DNA of 64,000 bases from Sphingomonas phyllosphaerae (GCA_036946405.1 JAQIJC010000001.1:429501-493500); one strand, 5' to 3'; counted from the first letter of the stretch, positions 45,028 through 53,173 are shown. Notes: generated from the letters alone by a model not told the origin. Program-made: numbers and translations.

Positions 45028-46196
45028 CGGATCGCCACCGGCGCGAATGCCGCCTTCGCATCGTCGTCGTACAGGCACGGCCGCCCGTCGGGCAGCACCC
45101 ACCACCACGGCTCGCCGATCTGGAAGCGCGGCGTGAGCCCCGCGGCGACACCGATCGCGACGAACGCCAGCGCGATCCCGCGCAGATAGGCCATCGCCGC
45201 CGCATTGCCGGGCGACAGCAAGGTCGACGGCGGCACCCACCCGGTCAGCGCGGGTGATCCGTCCGCCGCGCGCTGCTTCCACGCCGCCGGGCAATGCGCG
45301 TCGAACACTTCGTAGGACAGCGACCAGATCATGTCATAGCCCAGCGCCTTCGCGCGCGTCGCGAGATCGCGATGCCATGCCGCGCACGCGACATTGATCG
45401 TGCCCACGACCATCCCGCTGTCGAGGCGGAAATAATGGCTCATCCCGACATAATGGACGATCGCGCCGCGATAGCCGAGCTGTAGCGCGTTGCGCAGCAA
45501 TCGCGCCGGCGTCAGGTGATAGCTGTCGTCATAACCGCTCGCGATCCGCAGATCGTGTTCGGGCAGCACGACATCACCGACCGTCAGCACCGCCCCGGCG
45601 CCGTCGCAGGCGATCTCGCTCAGCTCCGCCCACGCCTCGACCGGCTGCGGCAATGCACCGCCGGCCGGGTCATAGCCCGGCGCGACCAGCGACACGAACA
45701 ACCGGTCGATATCGCCCGCCCACACCGGATCGCGCTCGCCCGGCAGCAGGAAGCCGCCGTCGACCGTGCCGAAGTCGATCGACACCCGCGCATCCTCCGG
45801 CGTGCCGCGCGCATAATTCCACAGCCGCACATACCAGGCGCGCGGCACGCCATTCGCGTCACGCCCCTCGATCGTCAGCACCGGACCGTTGACCGCGTCG
45901 AGCGCCAGCACCCCCGCCGACCGCCACCGGAACGACAACCGGCACCCGCGATAATCCCGCGCCGTGTCGTAGCGCAGCAGCGGATGGTCATGCCGGTCCG
46001 CGCTTTCCCAGATCAACCCGGCCAGATCGTCGCGATGGTAGAACACCGCATCGACGCGCAGTGCATCCGCCGCCACCGTCGTCACCGCGGCCATCATCGG
46101 GCGCGGGAAGTCGACGGTCCAGTAAGCGGGATCGAAGCGCGTCATTACCCCCGTCGCCTGCGCGGCGCGCCGCTCGGTCAGCCAATACGCCATCAC
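45024..46196 (-). CDS. Non-contractile tail-sheath-like protein with TIM-barrel-like part
   Basis: 390 residues starting GTG-ATG at 46196/46193, overlapping g11. N-terminal FDPAYWTVDFPRPMMAAVTT and LSFRWRSAGVLALDAVNGPV form a sheath-like beta domain; the C-terminal half (GAIVHYVGMSHYFRLDSGMV, IWSLSYEVFDAHCPAAWKQR, LTGWVPPSTLLSPGN) resembles the TIM-barrel-like domain known from GTA proteins. Rhodobacter has no separate gene of this kind between g11 and g12, so this is a lineage-specific layout. Assignment from recollection of sphingomonad clusters. Confidence 0.6.
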   Translation of the reverse strand: MMAYWLTERRAAQATGVMTRFDPAYWTVDFPRPMMAAVTTVAADALRVDAVFYHRDDLAGLIWESADRHDHPLLRYDTARDYRGCRLSFRWRSAGVLALDAVNGPVLTIEGRDANGVPRAWYVRLWNYARGTPEDARVSIDFGTVDGGFLLPGERDPVWAGDIDRLFVSLVAPGYDPAGGALPQPVEAWAELSEIACDGAGAVLTVGDVVLPEHDLRIASGYDDSYHLTPARLLRNALQLGYRGAIVHYVGMSHYFRLDSGMVVGTINVACAAWHRDLATRAKALGYDMIWSLSYEVFDAHCPAAWKQRAADGSPALTGWVPPSTLLSPGNAAAMAYLRGIALAFVAIGVAAGLTPRFQIGEPWWWVLPDGRPCLYDDDAKAAFAPVAIR

Positions 46197-46747
46197 TCCG
46201 CCTCCATCAGCGCGGCCCGGATCGCGCGCGCGACCTGCCGGCTCGACCGCGCCATCGCCTCGGGCGCGCCCGCGCCACCGGCGTTGATCGTGATCGCCAC
46301 CCGCACGTCGCGCGCACCGCCACCACCCGGCACCGCCACCTGCCCGCTGGTCGTCGGCACGAACACCTCCGGCCCGCGCTCGCCGACCAGATAGGCACGC
46401 CCCGGGCTCACCGGCCCGCCGGTCGCGCGCCCCGGCAGGCCGAGCAGCCCGCCCAGCACCCGCGCCACCCCGCCCGAGCCGTCCCCCAGCACGCTCGCGA
46501 CCCCGTCCTTCAGCGCCGCCATCGCGATCTCGCCCAGCGCGTGCAGCGCCACCGACTTCAGGTCGTCGAACCCCAATTTGCCGGTCCGCACCGCGCGCGC
46601 CAGCGCCGCCTCGACCGATCGCCCCGCGCGCTCCGCTCCCCGTCCCAGCCCGTCCTCCAGCGTCGCGCGCATCACCGCCACGTCGCGTCCAAAGCAGCCG
46701 GTGTCGGCGCGCACGCCGATCACCAGCCGCTCGATCTCGTCATCCAT
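46193..46747 (-). CDS. GTA g11 tail tape-measure-like protein
   Basis: 184 residues from ATG 46747, overlapping the chaperone gene by 8 bp. Helical N-terminus (DDEIERLVIGVRADTGCFGR) and central KLGFDDLKSVALHALGEIAM, with the glycine-rich PGRAYLVGERGPEVFVPTTS block that recurs in GTA tape-measure proteins. Sets tail length; short, in keeping with the short GTA tail. Confidence 0.75.
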   Translation of the reverse strand: MDDEIERLVIGVRADTGCFGRDVAVMRATLEDGLGRGAERAGRSVEAALARAVRTGKLGFDDLKSVALHALGEIAMAALKDGVASVLGDGSGGVARVLGGLLGLPGRATGGPVSPGRAYLVGERGPEVFVPTTSGQVAVPGGGGARDVRVAITINAGGAGAPEAMARSSRQVARAIRAALMEAE

Positions 46748-46958
46748 CGGGAAAAGCCTCCTGCATCGCCGCGATCGTCGCGGCATCGGGGGGCGTCGTC
46801 GGCTCCGGCGCGCACGCGCGTACCAGCGCCGCCAGTTCCGCGGGCGTCGCGCGCCAGAAATCGTCGGGCCGCCATCCGAACACCGCTCCCGCCAGCCCGG
46901 CGAGCCGCCGCGCCGCTTCGGCGAAACTCCTGACTGCCGCCTCGGCGAACGTCGTCAT
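46740..46958 (-). CDS. GTA tail assembly chaperone (g10.1-like)
   Basis: 72 residues, overlapping both neighbours. FGWRPDDFWRATPAELAALV is the signature of the small GTA/phage tail assembly chaperones; the ending PPDAATIAAMQEAFPDG is usual. It helps load tail tube subunits on the tape-measure protein. Confidence 0.8.
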   Translation of the reverse strand: MTTFAEAAVRSFAEAARRLAGLAGAVFGWRPDDFWRATPAELAALVRACAPEPTTPPDAATIAAMQEAFPDG

Positions 46959-47269
46959 CGCCCGGACAAGATCTGCGTCAGCAGCACCTTCAGCGCCGGT
47001 GTCGCCGCGCTCACCCCCGCCGCCACCACCGCCTCGCCCAACGCTTCGCGCGTCAGCGCCGGGGGCGCTTCGTGCCGGCAGTGCCAGAACAGGCCGACCA
47101 GCTCCTCCAGCCGCAGCAGCCCCTCGGCGGCCCGCTCGACCAGCGCGAACAGCGGCCCCAGCTCCTGCTCCGCCGCCACCAGCGCCGCGAAGGTCGGCCG
47201 CAGCACCAGCATCTCCCCCGCGACGCGCAACGCCGCCTCGCCCCGAACGTGATTGGGCACCGGGTTCAT
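46955..47269 (-). CDS. GTA g10-like tail protein
   Basis: 104 residues, 4-bp overlaps on both sides. HVRGEAALRVAGEMLVLRPT and FAALVAAEQELGPLFALVER match the GTA_gp10 family, which lies between the major tail protein and the chaperone in intact clusters. Role in tail assembly. Confidence 0.8.
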   Translation of the reverse strand: MNPVPNHVRGEAALRVAGEMLVLRPTFAALVAAEQELGPLFALVERAAEGLLRLEELVGLFWHCRHEAPPALTREALGEAVVAAGVSAATPALKVLLTQILSGR

Positions 47270-47940
47270 GCGCTCACCACCGGCCCGGAGCTTTCCAGCG
47301 CGAGCGTGTAGCTGCGCTCACCATTGTAATCCCCGGCATAGTCGAGCCGCGTCACTAGGAACCGCCCGGTCATCGTCTCGCCGCTCTCGAAGGTCAGCCG
47401 GTAATCGTCGAGCGTCCCGGCCAGCGCGCTCGCCTTGACGCGCTGCTCCGCCGCCGATCCGGTGAACACCCCCGCCGCCGCGACGCTCACCGACCGCACC
47501 CCCGCGCCCGACAGCAGGTCGCGCCACCCGCCCGAATCCTTGCTGGTGATCGCCACCGCCTCGCCGTTGACGCTGAGCTGCGTCGTGCGCACCCGCTCGG
47601 GGCGCAGCGCGAACAGCTCCACCACCTGCCCGTTGCCGTCGCGCAACACCTGCACGAAGGCATTGCCGTGCAGCAGCAATTGCGCCGCCACCGCCTCCAG
47701 CACCCCGCGGCCGCCCGCCAGCGCGCGCAACCGCGCATCGCCGGCATCGAGCGGCGCGCCCTCGACGCCCTCGGCGACCAGCTTCACTGCGCGCTGCGCG
47801 ATCGCATTCGCGCAATAACCGGCGCGTACCTGCGCCTCATAGCCCTGCGGCCACTCCCCGACCGGCCGCGCCACGCCACCGACACGCCCCAACGCCGGAC
47901 GCGCCGCTGCGCGCCCGGACTTCCATCCGAACCAAGCCAT
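47266..47940 (-). CDS. Chimera: GTA portal N-terminus fused to major tail protein C-terminus
   Basis: 224 residues with GGAGAAA upstream of ATG 47940. Residues 1 to about 116 are a portal protein start (SGRAAARPALGRVGGVARPV, YCANAIAQRAVKLVAEGVEG, LLLHGNAFVQVLRDGNGQVV, LFALRPERV). From about residue 117 the sequence is a GTA major tail protein (TTQLSVNGEAVAITSKDSGG, WRDLLSGAGVRSVSVAAAGV, LDYAGDYNGERSYTLALESS). The join at about 47590 is in frame and removes the rest of the portal, prohead protease, capsid, connectors and the tail protein N-terminus. Neither half can function normally. Confidence 0.85.
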   Translation of the reverse strand: MAWFGWKSGRAAARPALGRVGGVARPVGEWPQGYEAQVRAGYCANAIAQRAVKLVAEGVEGAPLDAGDARLRALAGGRGVLEAVAAQLLLHGNAFVQVLRDGNGQVVELFALRPERVRTTQLSVNGEAVAITSKDSGGWRDLLSGAGVRSVSVAAAGVFTGSAAEQRVKASALAGTLDDYRLTFESGETMTGRFLVTRLDYAGDYNGERSYTLALESSGPVVSA

Positions 47941-48006
47941 GTGATTTCTCCGAGAAGGTTATCTCAAGAATGCCGTTCGTGCTGAGGAGGCATCGAGCGA
48001 CGCCGA

Positions 48007-48049
48007 GATGATCGGGTGAACATGCCCCAGGCATGTTCACCCGATCATC
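48007..48049. repeat. 20-bp perfect inverted repeat near IS110
   Basis: Arms 48007-48026 and 48030-48049 (GATGATCGGGTGAACATGCC and its complement) around CCA, with weaker pairing beyond (CGTGCTGAGG, CGAAGCACG). Lies between the transposase 3' end and the portal chimera. Could be a terminator, an intergenic repeat or part of the IS end. Confidence 0.7.
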
Positions 48050-48099
48050 GTCTCGAAGCACGTGATGAAGCGCAACAATCGCCCGCTACCCCACCGTCA

Positions 48100-49071
48100 T
48101 CAACTCAGTTGCGCGGCATCATCGCGGATTTTAGCGTTGGCGATGGTGATGAGTTTTCGCATGGCGGCGGTTAGGGCGACGATGGGTTTTTTGCCGCTGT
48201 CACGGAGGCGCTGGTAGAAGGCCTTGATGTCGGGCGCGAAGCGGACGGCGGAGAGGGCAGCCATGAAGGTGACGCGCCTGACCTCCGGGCGGCCGCCGCG
48301 GGTGCGGCGATAGCCATCGACGGTGCCGCTTTGGCGGGGATGGGGTGCAAGGCCGGCGAGGCTGGCGATCTGGCGCCGTCCGAGCGTGCCGAGTTCGGGC
48401 AGGAGGGCGATGAGCGCCGCGGCGGTGGTCGCGCCGATGCCGGGGATGGTGCGCAGGACGCTGGCGGTGCGGGCGAGTGATGCGCAGCCGGCGAGCAGCG
48501 CCTCGATCCGGGCCTCGAGCGCGGCGATGGCCTGGTCGTGCGCGGCGACCAGCGCGCGCAGCTCGGCGGCGACCGGGCCGGCGCCGGGGGCCTTGAGGCG
48601 GTTGGTGCACGCGGTGCGGGCACGGACGAGATCGCTGCGGGTGTTGACCAGCGTCGCGAGCTCCTGGCGGTGTTCATCGCGCGGGTGCCAGCGGTCGAGG
48701 CGCTCGTGGCGCTCCTGCCCGTAGCGCGCGAGCGCACGGGCATCGAGCGCATCGGTCTTGGCCAGCGTTCCCAGCGAGCGGATGAACGCCTTGACGCGGC
48801 GGGCATCGGCACGGTGGATGGCATGGCCGGCGCGTGACGCCGCCGCGAGCAGCGCGGCCTCGTAGCCGCCGGTCGCCTCGCAGACCAGCAGGCGCCCGGG
48901 CGGCAGCGCGGCGGCAAAGGCGTCGAGCGCAAGCGGCGTGTTGGCGATGGTGGTGGCGCGGCCGGTGACGCTGTCGAAGACGGCGATGCCGGCCTTGCCG
49001 ACGTCGCAGCCGACGAACCCGGTCGGCGTGGTGGCGGCGGCGTCAGTGGCGGGGTTGGCGGAGCGGGTCAT
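48100..49071 (-). CDS. IS110-family transposase
   Basis: 323 residues from ATG 49071 (GAGGA seven bases upstream). The N-terminal DEDD (RuvC-like) catalytic domain opens FVGCDVGKAGIAVFD with the first Asp, then LLVCEATGGYEAALLAA and KTDALDARALARYGQ. The C-terminal Transposase_20 domain has RTIPGIGATTAAALIALLPE, GLAPHPRQSGTVDGYRRTRG and the Ser-bearing region. The enzyme recombines guided by a bridge RNA made from the non-coding end of the element. Inserted between terL and the portal chimera. Confidence 0.9.
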   Translation of the reverse strand: MTRSANPATDAAATTPTGFVGCDVGKAGIAVFDSVTGRATTIANTPLALDAFAAALPPGRLLVCEATGGYEAALLAAASRAGHAIHRADARRVKAFIRSLGTLAKTDALDARALARYGQERHERLDRWHPRDEHRQELATLVNTRSDLVRARTACTNRLKAPGAGPVAAELRALVAAHDQAIAALEARIEALLAGCASLARTASVLRTIPGIGATTAAALIALLPELGTLGRRQIASLAGLAPHPRQSGTVDGYRRTRGGRPEVRRVTFMAALSAVRFAPDIKAFYQRLRDSGKKPIVALTAAMRKLITIANAKIRDDAAQLS

Positions 49072-49295
49072 GACGGTTATCCTCGGCGATAGCCTGCGAT
49101 TGTCTGCGGGCGTCGTCGAGCGGCCCCTGCAACTCACCAGGCGTGACGGGAAGCGGGCAACCGACCGGGATGACGACGGGCGAAAAGCCCTATTGCGAGA
49201 CGGCCCGGTTGCCCGCGCCCGGCATCAGGTGGCCACCTGATGCCGGGCATCCCGCTCATGCAGGACACCACCCCCCTACGTCATCTCCAACAGAC
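49072..49295. other. Structured non-coding DNA upstream of the IS110 gene
   Basis: Contains GCGGGCAACCG (from about 49151) facing CGGTTGCCCGC (to about 49216) and a perfect 32-bp palindrome at 49217-49248 (arm GCCCGGCATCAGGTGG). In the IS110 group the bridge RNA comes from the non-coding end upstream of the transposase, so this region is the first place to look for it. IS termini cannot be fixed by eye. Confidence 0.45.
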
Positions 49296-49367
49296 AATTG
49301 CGAGCGTAGCGAAGCAATCCAGTACCGGATCAGGACGCCTGGATTGCCGCGCTACGCCCGCAATGAC
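49296..49367. repeat. 75-bp palindromic intergenic repeat, copy 2
   Basis: GCGAGCGTAGCGAAGCAATC and the facing GGATTGCCGCGCTACGC arm around CCGGATCAGGACGC. Stem and loop match copy 1 (28771-28845) read on the other strand, with a few changes in the right arm. It lies between the IS110 region and terL. Confidence 0.7.
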
Positions 49368-49382
49368 GAGGAGCCGTCCCCG

Positions 49383-50702
49383 CTAAACCGACCGCACCCG
49401 CACCTCACCCTGCCGGTCGAGCATCAGCGCGGTCAGCGCCCAGACGCACGCGTCCGCGCGATCCGGCGACCGCCCCGGCCCCTCATACCCACCCCCGGCG
49501 ACCAGCCCGGCGAGTTCGTCCTCCAATGCCGGAAACGCCCGCACATGCCACACCCGCCCGCGCTCGTAGAGCGCCGCGACCGGCTCGGCGCGCGCCGCCT
49601 TGCCGCGTGTCGCATGGACCAGCCGGATCGGCAGTTCCGCCTGCGCCGCGCGCAGCACCTGCTCGACCATCGCGCCGCCCTGGTTCGCCTCCGCCACCAC
49701 ACGCTCCGCCGACACCCGCGCCGCGCACGCCGCCACCGCAGTGGCCCAGCGTTCGGGGCTCGCCCCCGTCACGCTGGCATCCTCCAGCACATAGCCATGC
49801 CCGTCGCGCCCCAGCCCGGCGGCGACGATCCCGCACGCATCGCCACCGACCCCGGCGGGCGGATCGACTCCCACCACCACGCGCGCCAGCTCCGGCACCT
49901 CACGCACGCGCTGGCGTTCGAGCAGCGCACGCGACCACAATGCCCCGGCGACATCGTCGATCAACTCGCCGTCCAGCTCCTGCCGCCCCAGCCGCGTTCC
50001 GCCATAGCTCGCCTCCATCGCCGCGACGAAGGCGTCGGGAAGGTGGACGTTGTCGCGCGTGCTTCCGCGCGTCACCACCGTCCCCGTCCCGGCGCAGACC
50101 TGCCGCATCAACGTGGTCGATCGCGGCGTCGTCGTCACCAGCACGCGCGGCAGCACGCCCAGCCGCAGCCCCATCGTCAGATTGTCCCAGGCGGAGGCAT
50201 GGCTCCACTTCGCCAGCTCGTCGGCCCAGGCGAAATGATGCTCCGGCCCGCGCAATTTCTCCGGCGCCGCCGCCGAATAGAGCGTCGCGACCGCACCATT
50301 GCCGAACCGCACTTCGCCGCTCGACGGCCGCCACACCACGGCATCGTCGTCGCGCGCCACCGCGACGACGCCGCTCGGCCCGGCGACCATCACCTTGCGC
50401 GCATCCTCGATCGTCGCGCCGACCAGCGCGATCCGCGCGCCGGGCACCGCCCGCGCCATCGCGCCGACCCATTGCGCGCCGGCCCGCGTCTTCCCGAAGC
50501 CGCGCCCGGCCTGCATCAACCACACGCGCCAGTCGCCCGGCGGCGGCAACTGGCCGTCATGTGCCCAGAGCGGCCAATTCTGCACCAGCTCTCTCTTCGC
50601 ATCGGCGCTCAGCGTCGACAGCACCGCGTTCCGTTCCACGGCGCCAAGGGTCGCCAGCTTCCGTACGCCGGCGATCCCGCCATACGGGTCCGCGCCGCTC
50701 AC
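49383..50702 (-). CDS. GTA large terminase (g2)
   Basis: 439 residues, apparently intact. Walker A with Lys71 is WLMQAGRGFGKTRAGAQWVG, Walker B is HHFAWADELAKW, the coupling region VLVTTTPRSTTLMRQV, and nuclease acidic residues lie in VVVGVDPPAGVGGDACGI and SPDRADACVWALTALML. The motor packages host DNA into heads, but there are no heads here. It overlaps the small terminase by 4 bp. Confidence 0.9.
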   Translation of the reverse strand: MSGADPYGGIAGVRKLATLGAVERNAVLSTLSADAKRELVQNWPLWAHDGQLPPPGDWRVWLMQAGRGFGKTRAGAQWVGAMARAVPGARIALVGATIEDARKVMVAGPSGVVAVARDDDAVVWRPSSGEVRFGNGAVATLYSAAAPEKLRGPEHHFAWADELAKWSHASAWDNLTMGLRLGVLPRVLVTTTPRSTTLMRQVCAGTGTVVTRGSTRDNVHLPDAFVAAMEASYGGTRLGRQELDGELIDDVAGALWSRALLERQRVREVPELARVVVGVDPPAGVGGDACGIVAAGLGRDGHGYVLEDASVTGASPERWATAVAACAARVSAERVVAEANQGGAMVEQVLRAAQAELPIRLVHATRGKAARAEPVAALYERGRVWHVRAFPALEDELAGLVAGGGYEGPGRSPDRADACVWALTALMLDRQGEVRVRSV

Positions 50703-51172
50703 TCCGCGACCTTCGGGCGCGACCGCTTCGACATCGCCTCCAACCGCCGCACCAACTCACGCTCGGCCTTGGCGCGCGGGGTGTTGCGATCGGCGACCTT
50801 GCGCGGCGTCGTCGCCACGTCGATCACCGCCGGCGGCCGCCGCCCCAGCAGCAGCAACGCGGCCGAGACGTCCATTTTCGTGTCGGTATCGCCCAGCACC
50901 TGCCGCACCAAGGCGGCCTCCATCCGCTCATAGGCATCGTCCAGCGCCAGCCGCCATTGCGCGCCGAAGCTCGTGCTCCGCCGCCGCAGCGCATAGGCCG
51001 ACCGCGCCGTCTTGCCCGCCGCCGCCGCCGCCTTGGCGACATCGCCAGCGATCGCGAAATGGTCGAGAAACGTCAGGCGATCCTCACGCGACCAGCGCTG
51101 CGAAGGTTTCGCCGCCCGCGCGACCGCGACGCTGGCCACCGACACGCCATCGGCTCCCGCTCCCTCACCCAT
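50699..51172 (-). CDS. GTA small terminase-like protein (g1)
   Basis: 157 residues from ATG 51172, six bases after GGGAGGG. A helix-turn-helix-like N-terminus (LTFLDHFAIAGDVAKAAAAA, then GKTARSAYALRRR) precedes a helical body (AYERMEAALVRQVLGDTDTK) and basic tail. Fits the divergent small terminases of GTA clusters, which recruit DNA to the large subunit. First gene after the promoter at 51275-51311. Confidence 0.75.
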   Translation of the reverse strand: MGEGAGADGVSVASVAVARAAKPSQRWSREDRLTFLDHFAIAGDVAKAAAAAGKTARSAYALRRRSTSFGAQWRLALDDAYERMEAALVRQVLGDTDTKMDVSAALLLLGRRPPAVIDVATTPRKVADRNTPRAKAERELVRRLEAMSKRSRPKVAE

Positions 51173-51274
51173 CTGCACCCTCCCGCCCGCTGCCCCGCGC
51201 ATCGAAACGCAAACGGGCCGGCGCGACCGGGGCCCGCGGCCCCGAGCCGCCCGGCCCGTTCACACCATCTCGAT

Positions 51275-51311
51275 GTTCTCTGTTTGTACACAAACAGCGT
51301 GACGCTGTCAA
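51275..51311 (-). promoter_or_regulatory. GTA promoter with LexA-like site over the -10
   Basis: Minus strand: TTGACA (51311-51306), 17-bp spacer, TACAAA (51288-51283). Overlapping the -10 is GTAC-N7-GAAC (51289-51275), one base from the alphaproteobacterial LexA site GAAC-N7-GAAC. An 8-bp inverted repeat CTGTTTGT/ACAAACAG (51280-51297) also overlaps. About 105 bp upstream of the small terminase start. Confidence 0.5.
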
Positions 51312-51460
51312 GCGCCGGATGCACCCGGCGCTCGCCAGCCGGGATCGTCGCTCCCTCCGTGCGACCTTTGCCCCGTTCATGCCGAGCTTGTCGAAGCACG
51401 GGCCACGTCAACCGGCCGGTTCAAGCGTCATCCATCAACACTGAAGCGGCGCCACCACCC

Positions 51461-51554
51461 GTCATGCCGGACTCGTTCCGGCATCCACCGCTCCGCCAGC
51501 AGACGGGCGGTTGCTCTTGCGGGACGGTAGACCCCGGAACGAGTCCGGGGTGAC
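51461..51554. repeat. Inverted repeat, REP-like
   Basis: GTCATGCCGGACTCGTTCCG at 51461 faces CCGGAACGAGTCCGGGGTGAC ending at 51554, about 50 bp apart. A widespread type of intergenic repeat in these genomes, unrelated to the 75-bp family. Confidence 0.65.
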
Positions 51555-51661
51555 GGCGGGAAATGGTTCAATCGGGATGGATCACACCGTAGCAGGCGAA
51601 GCGCAAACCGCTTTCCATCTCAGCGTTCACGCATGAACGGACATGTATCGGTATGGGGAAA

Positions 51662-51735
51662 TGGAGCGGGTAACGGGAATCGAACCCGTGTATTCAGCTT
51701 GGAAGGCTGCTGTACTACCATTGTACTATACCCGC
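51662..51735 (-). tRNA. tRNA-Gly(TCC)
   Basis: 74 nt with encoded CCA. Acceptor GCGGGTA/TACCCGC, anticodon loop CTTCCAA (anticodon TCC), T-arm GGGTTCGATTCCC. Confidence 0.95.
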
Positions 51736-51793
51736 GACAGGAGTGTCCCTGCCACGAACCACCGCCGCCGGTCAACCCGACGAGCGGCGCTTG

Positions 51794-53173
51794 TCAGTAG
51801 CGCAGCCCGACACTCAGGAAGTCCGGCACCGGCCCGTTCCAGCCGCCATCGTCGGCAGCCTCGGCCACCACCGGTGCCCGCTCGCGCTCACGCCCGCCAC
51901 GCGGGCGCTCGTCGCGATCCCGCCGCGACCGCTCCCGCCGTCGTGCTTCCTCACGCGGCTCGACCGGCGACGCTTCCGCACGCGCCTCGACCCGCTCGCG
52001 CCGCCGCCCGCGCTCGCGACGCGGGGCTTCCTCCGCAGGCGCAGCGGCCTCGGGCACCTCTGCGATCCGCGCGATCTTCTGCCCGGTCAGCTTCTCGATA
52101 TTCTCGATATTCTCGGCATCGTCCGGCCCGACGAACGTATAGGCGACTCCGGTCGCGCCGCCGCGCCCGGTGCGCCCGATGCGGTGGACGTAATCATCCG
52201 GGTGCCATGGCGCGTCATAGTTGAAGACGTGGCTCACGCCCTTCACGTCCAGCCCGCGCGCCGCGACGTCGCTGGCGACCAGGATGTTGACGTCGCCCTT
52301 CTTGAACCGCTCCAGCTCGGCCAGCCGCGCCGGCTGGTCCATGTCGCCATGGATCTCGCCGCTGGAAAAGCCGTGCTCGCGCAGGCTCTTGTTCAGCTCG
52401 CGCACCGTCGTCTTGCGGTTGCAGAAGATGATCGCGGTGCGCACCTCCTCTTGCCCCAGCAGCGCACGCAGCGCCTTGCGCTTCGCGAACGACGGGCCCT
52501 TCACCGGCACCACCCACTGGGTGATGTTGATGTTGGTCGACGCGGGGCGCGCGACCTCGATCGTCTTGGGATTGTTGAGGAAGCGATCGGCCAGCTTTTT
52601 GATCGGCGCCGGCATCGTCGCGCTGAACAGCAACGTCTGGCGCTGCGCGGGGAGCTTGGTGCAGATTTCCTCGATATCGGGGATGAACCCCATGTCGAGC
52701 ATCCGGTCGGCCTCGTCGATCACCAGCATCGAACAGCCGGTCAGCAGGATCTTGCCGCGCCCGAACAGGTCCATGAGGCGGCCGGGGGTGGCGATCAGCA
52801 CGTCGACGCCCTTTTCCAGCGCCTTGACCTGATCGCCCATCTGCACGCCGCCGATCAGCAGCGCCATGCTCAGCTTGTGGTATTTGCCATAGGTCTCGAA
52901 GTTTTCGGCGACCTGCGCGGCCAGTTCGCGCGTCGGCTCCAGGATCAGGCTGCGCGGCATCCGCGCGCGACTGCGTCCGTGCGCCAGGATGTCGATCATC
53001 GGCAGCACGAAGCTGGCGGTCTTGCCGGTCCCGGTCTGCGCGATGCCGATGATGTCGCGCATCATCAGCACCGGCGGGATCGCGCTCGCCTGGATCGGCG
53101 TCGGCTCGGTATAGCCGGTGTCGCCGACGGCGCGGAGAAGTTCGTCGGAAAGGCCGAGGTCGGCGAAGCTCAT
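51794..53173 (-). CDS. DEAD-box ATP-dependent RNA helicase
   Basis: 459 residues from ATG 53173. Q motif (TEPTPIQASAIP), AQTGTGKTASFVLP, PTRELAAQV, TPGRLMDLF, VIDEADRMLD, FSATMPAPIKK, VASDVAARGLDVKGVSHVFN and HRIGRTGRGG are all in order. The C-terminal tail (about residues 370-440) is rich in Arg, Glu and Ala (RRERGRRRERVEARAE) and probably binds RNA. RhlE-like; roles in ribosome assembly or RNA decay, cold response. Confidence 0.95.
   Translation of the reverse strand: MSFADLGLSDELLRAVGDTGYTEPTPIQASAIPPVLMMRDIIGIAQTGTGKTASFVLPMIDILAHGRSRARMPRSLILEPTRELAAQVAENFETYGKYHKLSMALLIGGVQMGDQVKALEKGVDVLIATPGRLMDLFGRGKILLTGCSMLVIDEADRMLDMGFIPDIEEICTKLPAQRQTLLFSATMPAPIKKLADRFLNNPKTIEVARPASTNINITQWVVPVKGPSFAKRKALRALLGQEEVRTAIIFCNRKTTVRELNKSLREHGFSSGEIHGDMDQPARLAELERFKKGDVNILVASDVAARGLDVKGVSHVFNYDAPWHPDDYVHRIGRTGRGGATGVAYTFVGPDDAENIENIEKLTGQKIARIAEVPEAAAPAEEAPRRERGRRRERVEARAEASPVEPREEARRRERSRRDRDERPRGGRERERAPVVAEAADDGGWNGPVPDFLSVGLRY

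Larger units (their letters stand above)
40431..51311 (-). mobile_element. Rhodobacter-type gene transfer agent cluster, head module deleted
   Basis: Promoter to last gene read leftward: small terminase, large terminase, IS110 transposase, portal/major-tail chimera, g10, tail chaperone, g11, tail-sheath-like protein, g12, g13, g14, g15, DUF2793. Genes for prohead protease, major capsid and head-tail connectors are absent. Most downstream genes overlap by a few bases, as in intact clusters. Without a capsid, particles cannot form from this locus alone. Confidence 0.85.
51173..51661. other. 489-bp intergenic region
   Basis: Holds the GTA promoter, a fragment GCCGAGCTTGTCGAAGCACG (51381-51400) of a common sphingomonad repeat, and the inverted repeat at 51461-51554. 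No gene seen. Confidence 0.5.

Noticed and set aside
49143..50933. 596-codon plus-strand frame opposite terL
   Set aside because: Terminase motifs on the minus strand are complete; this is a mirror frame.
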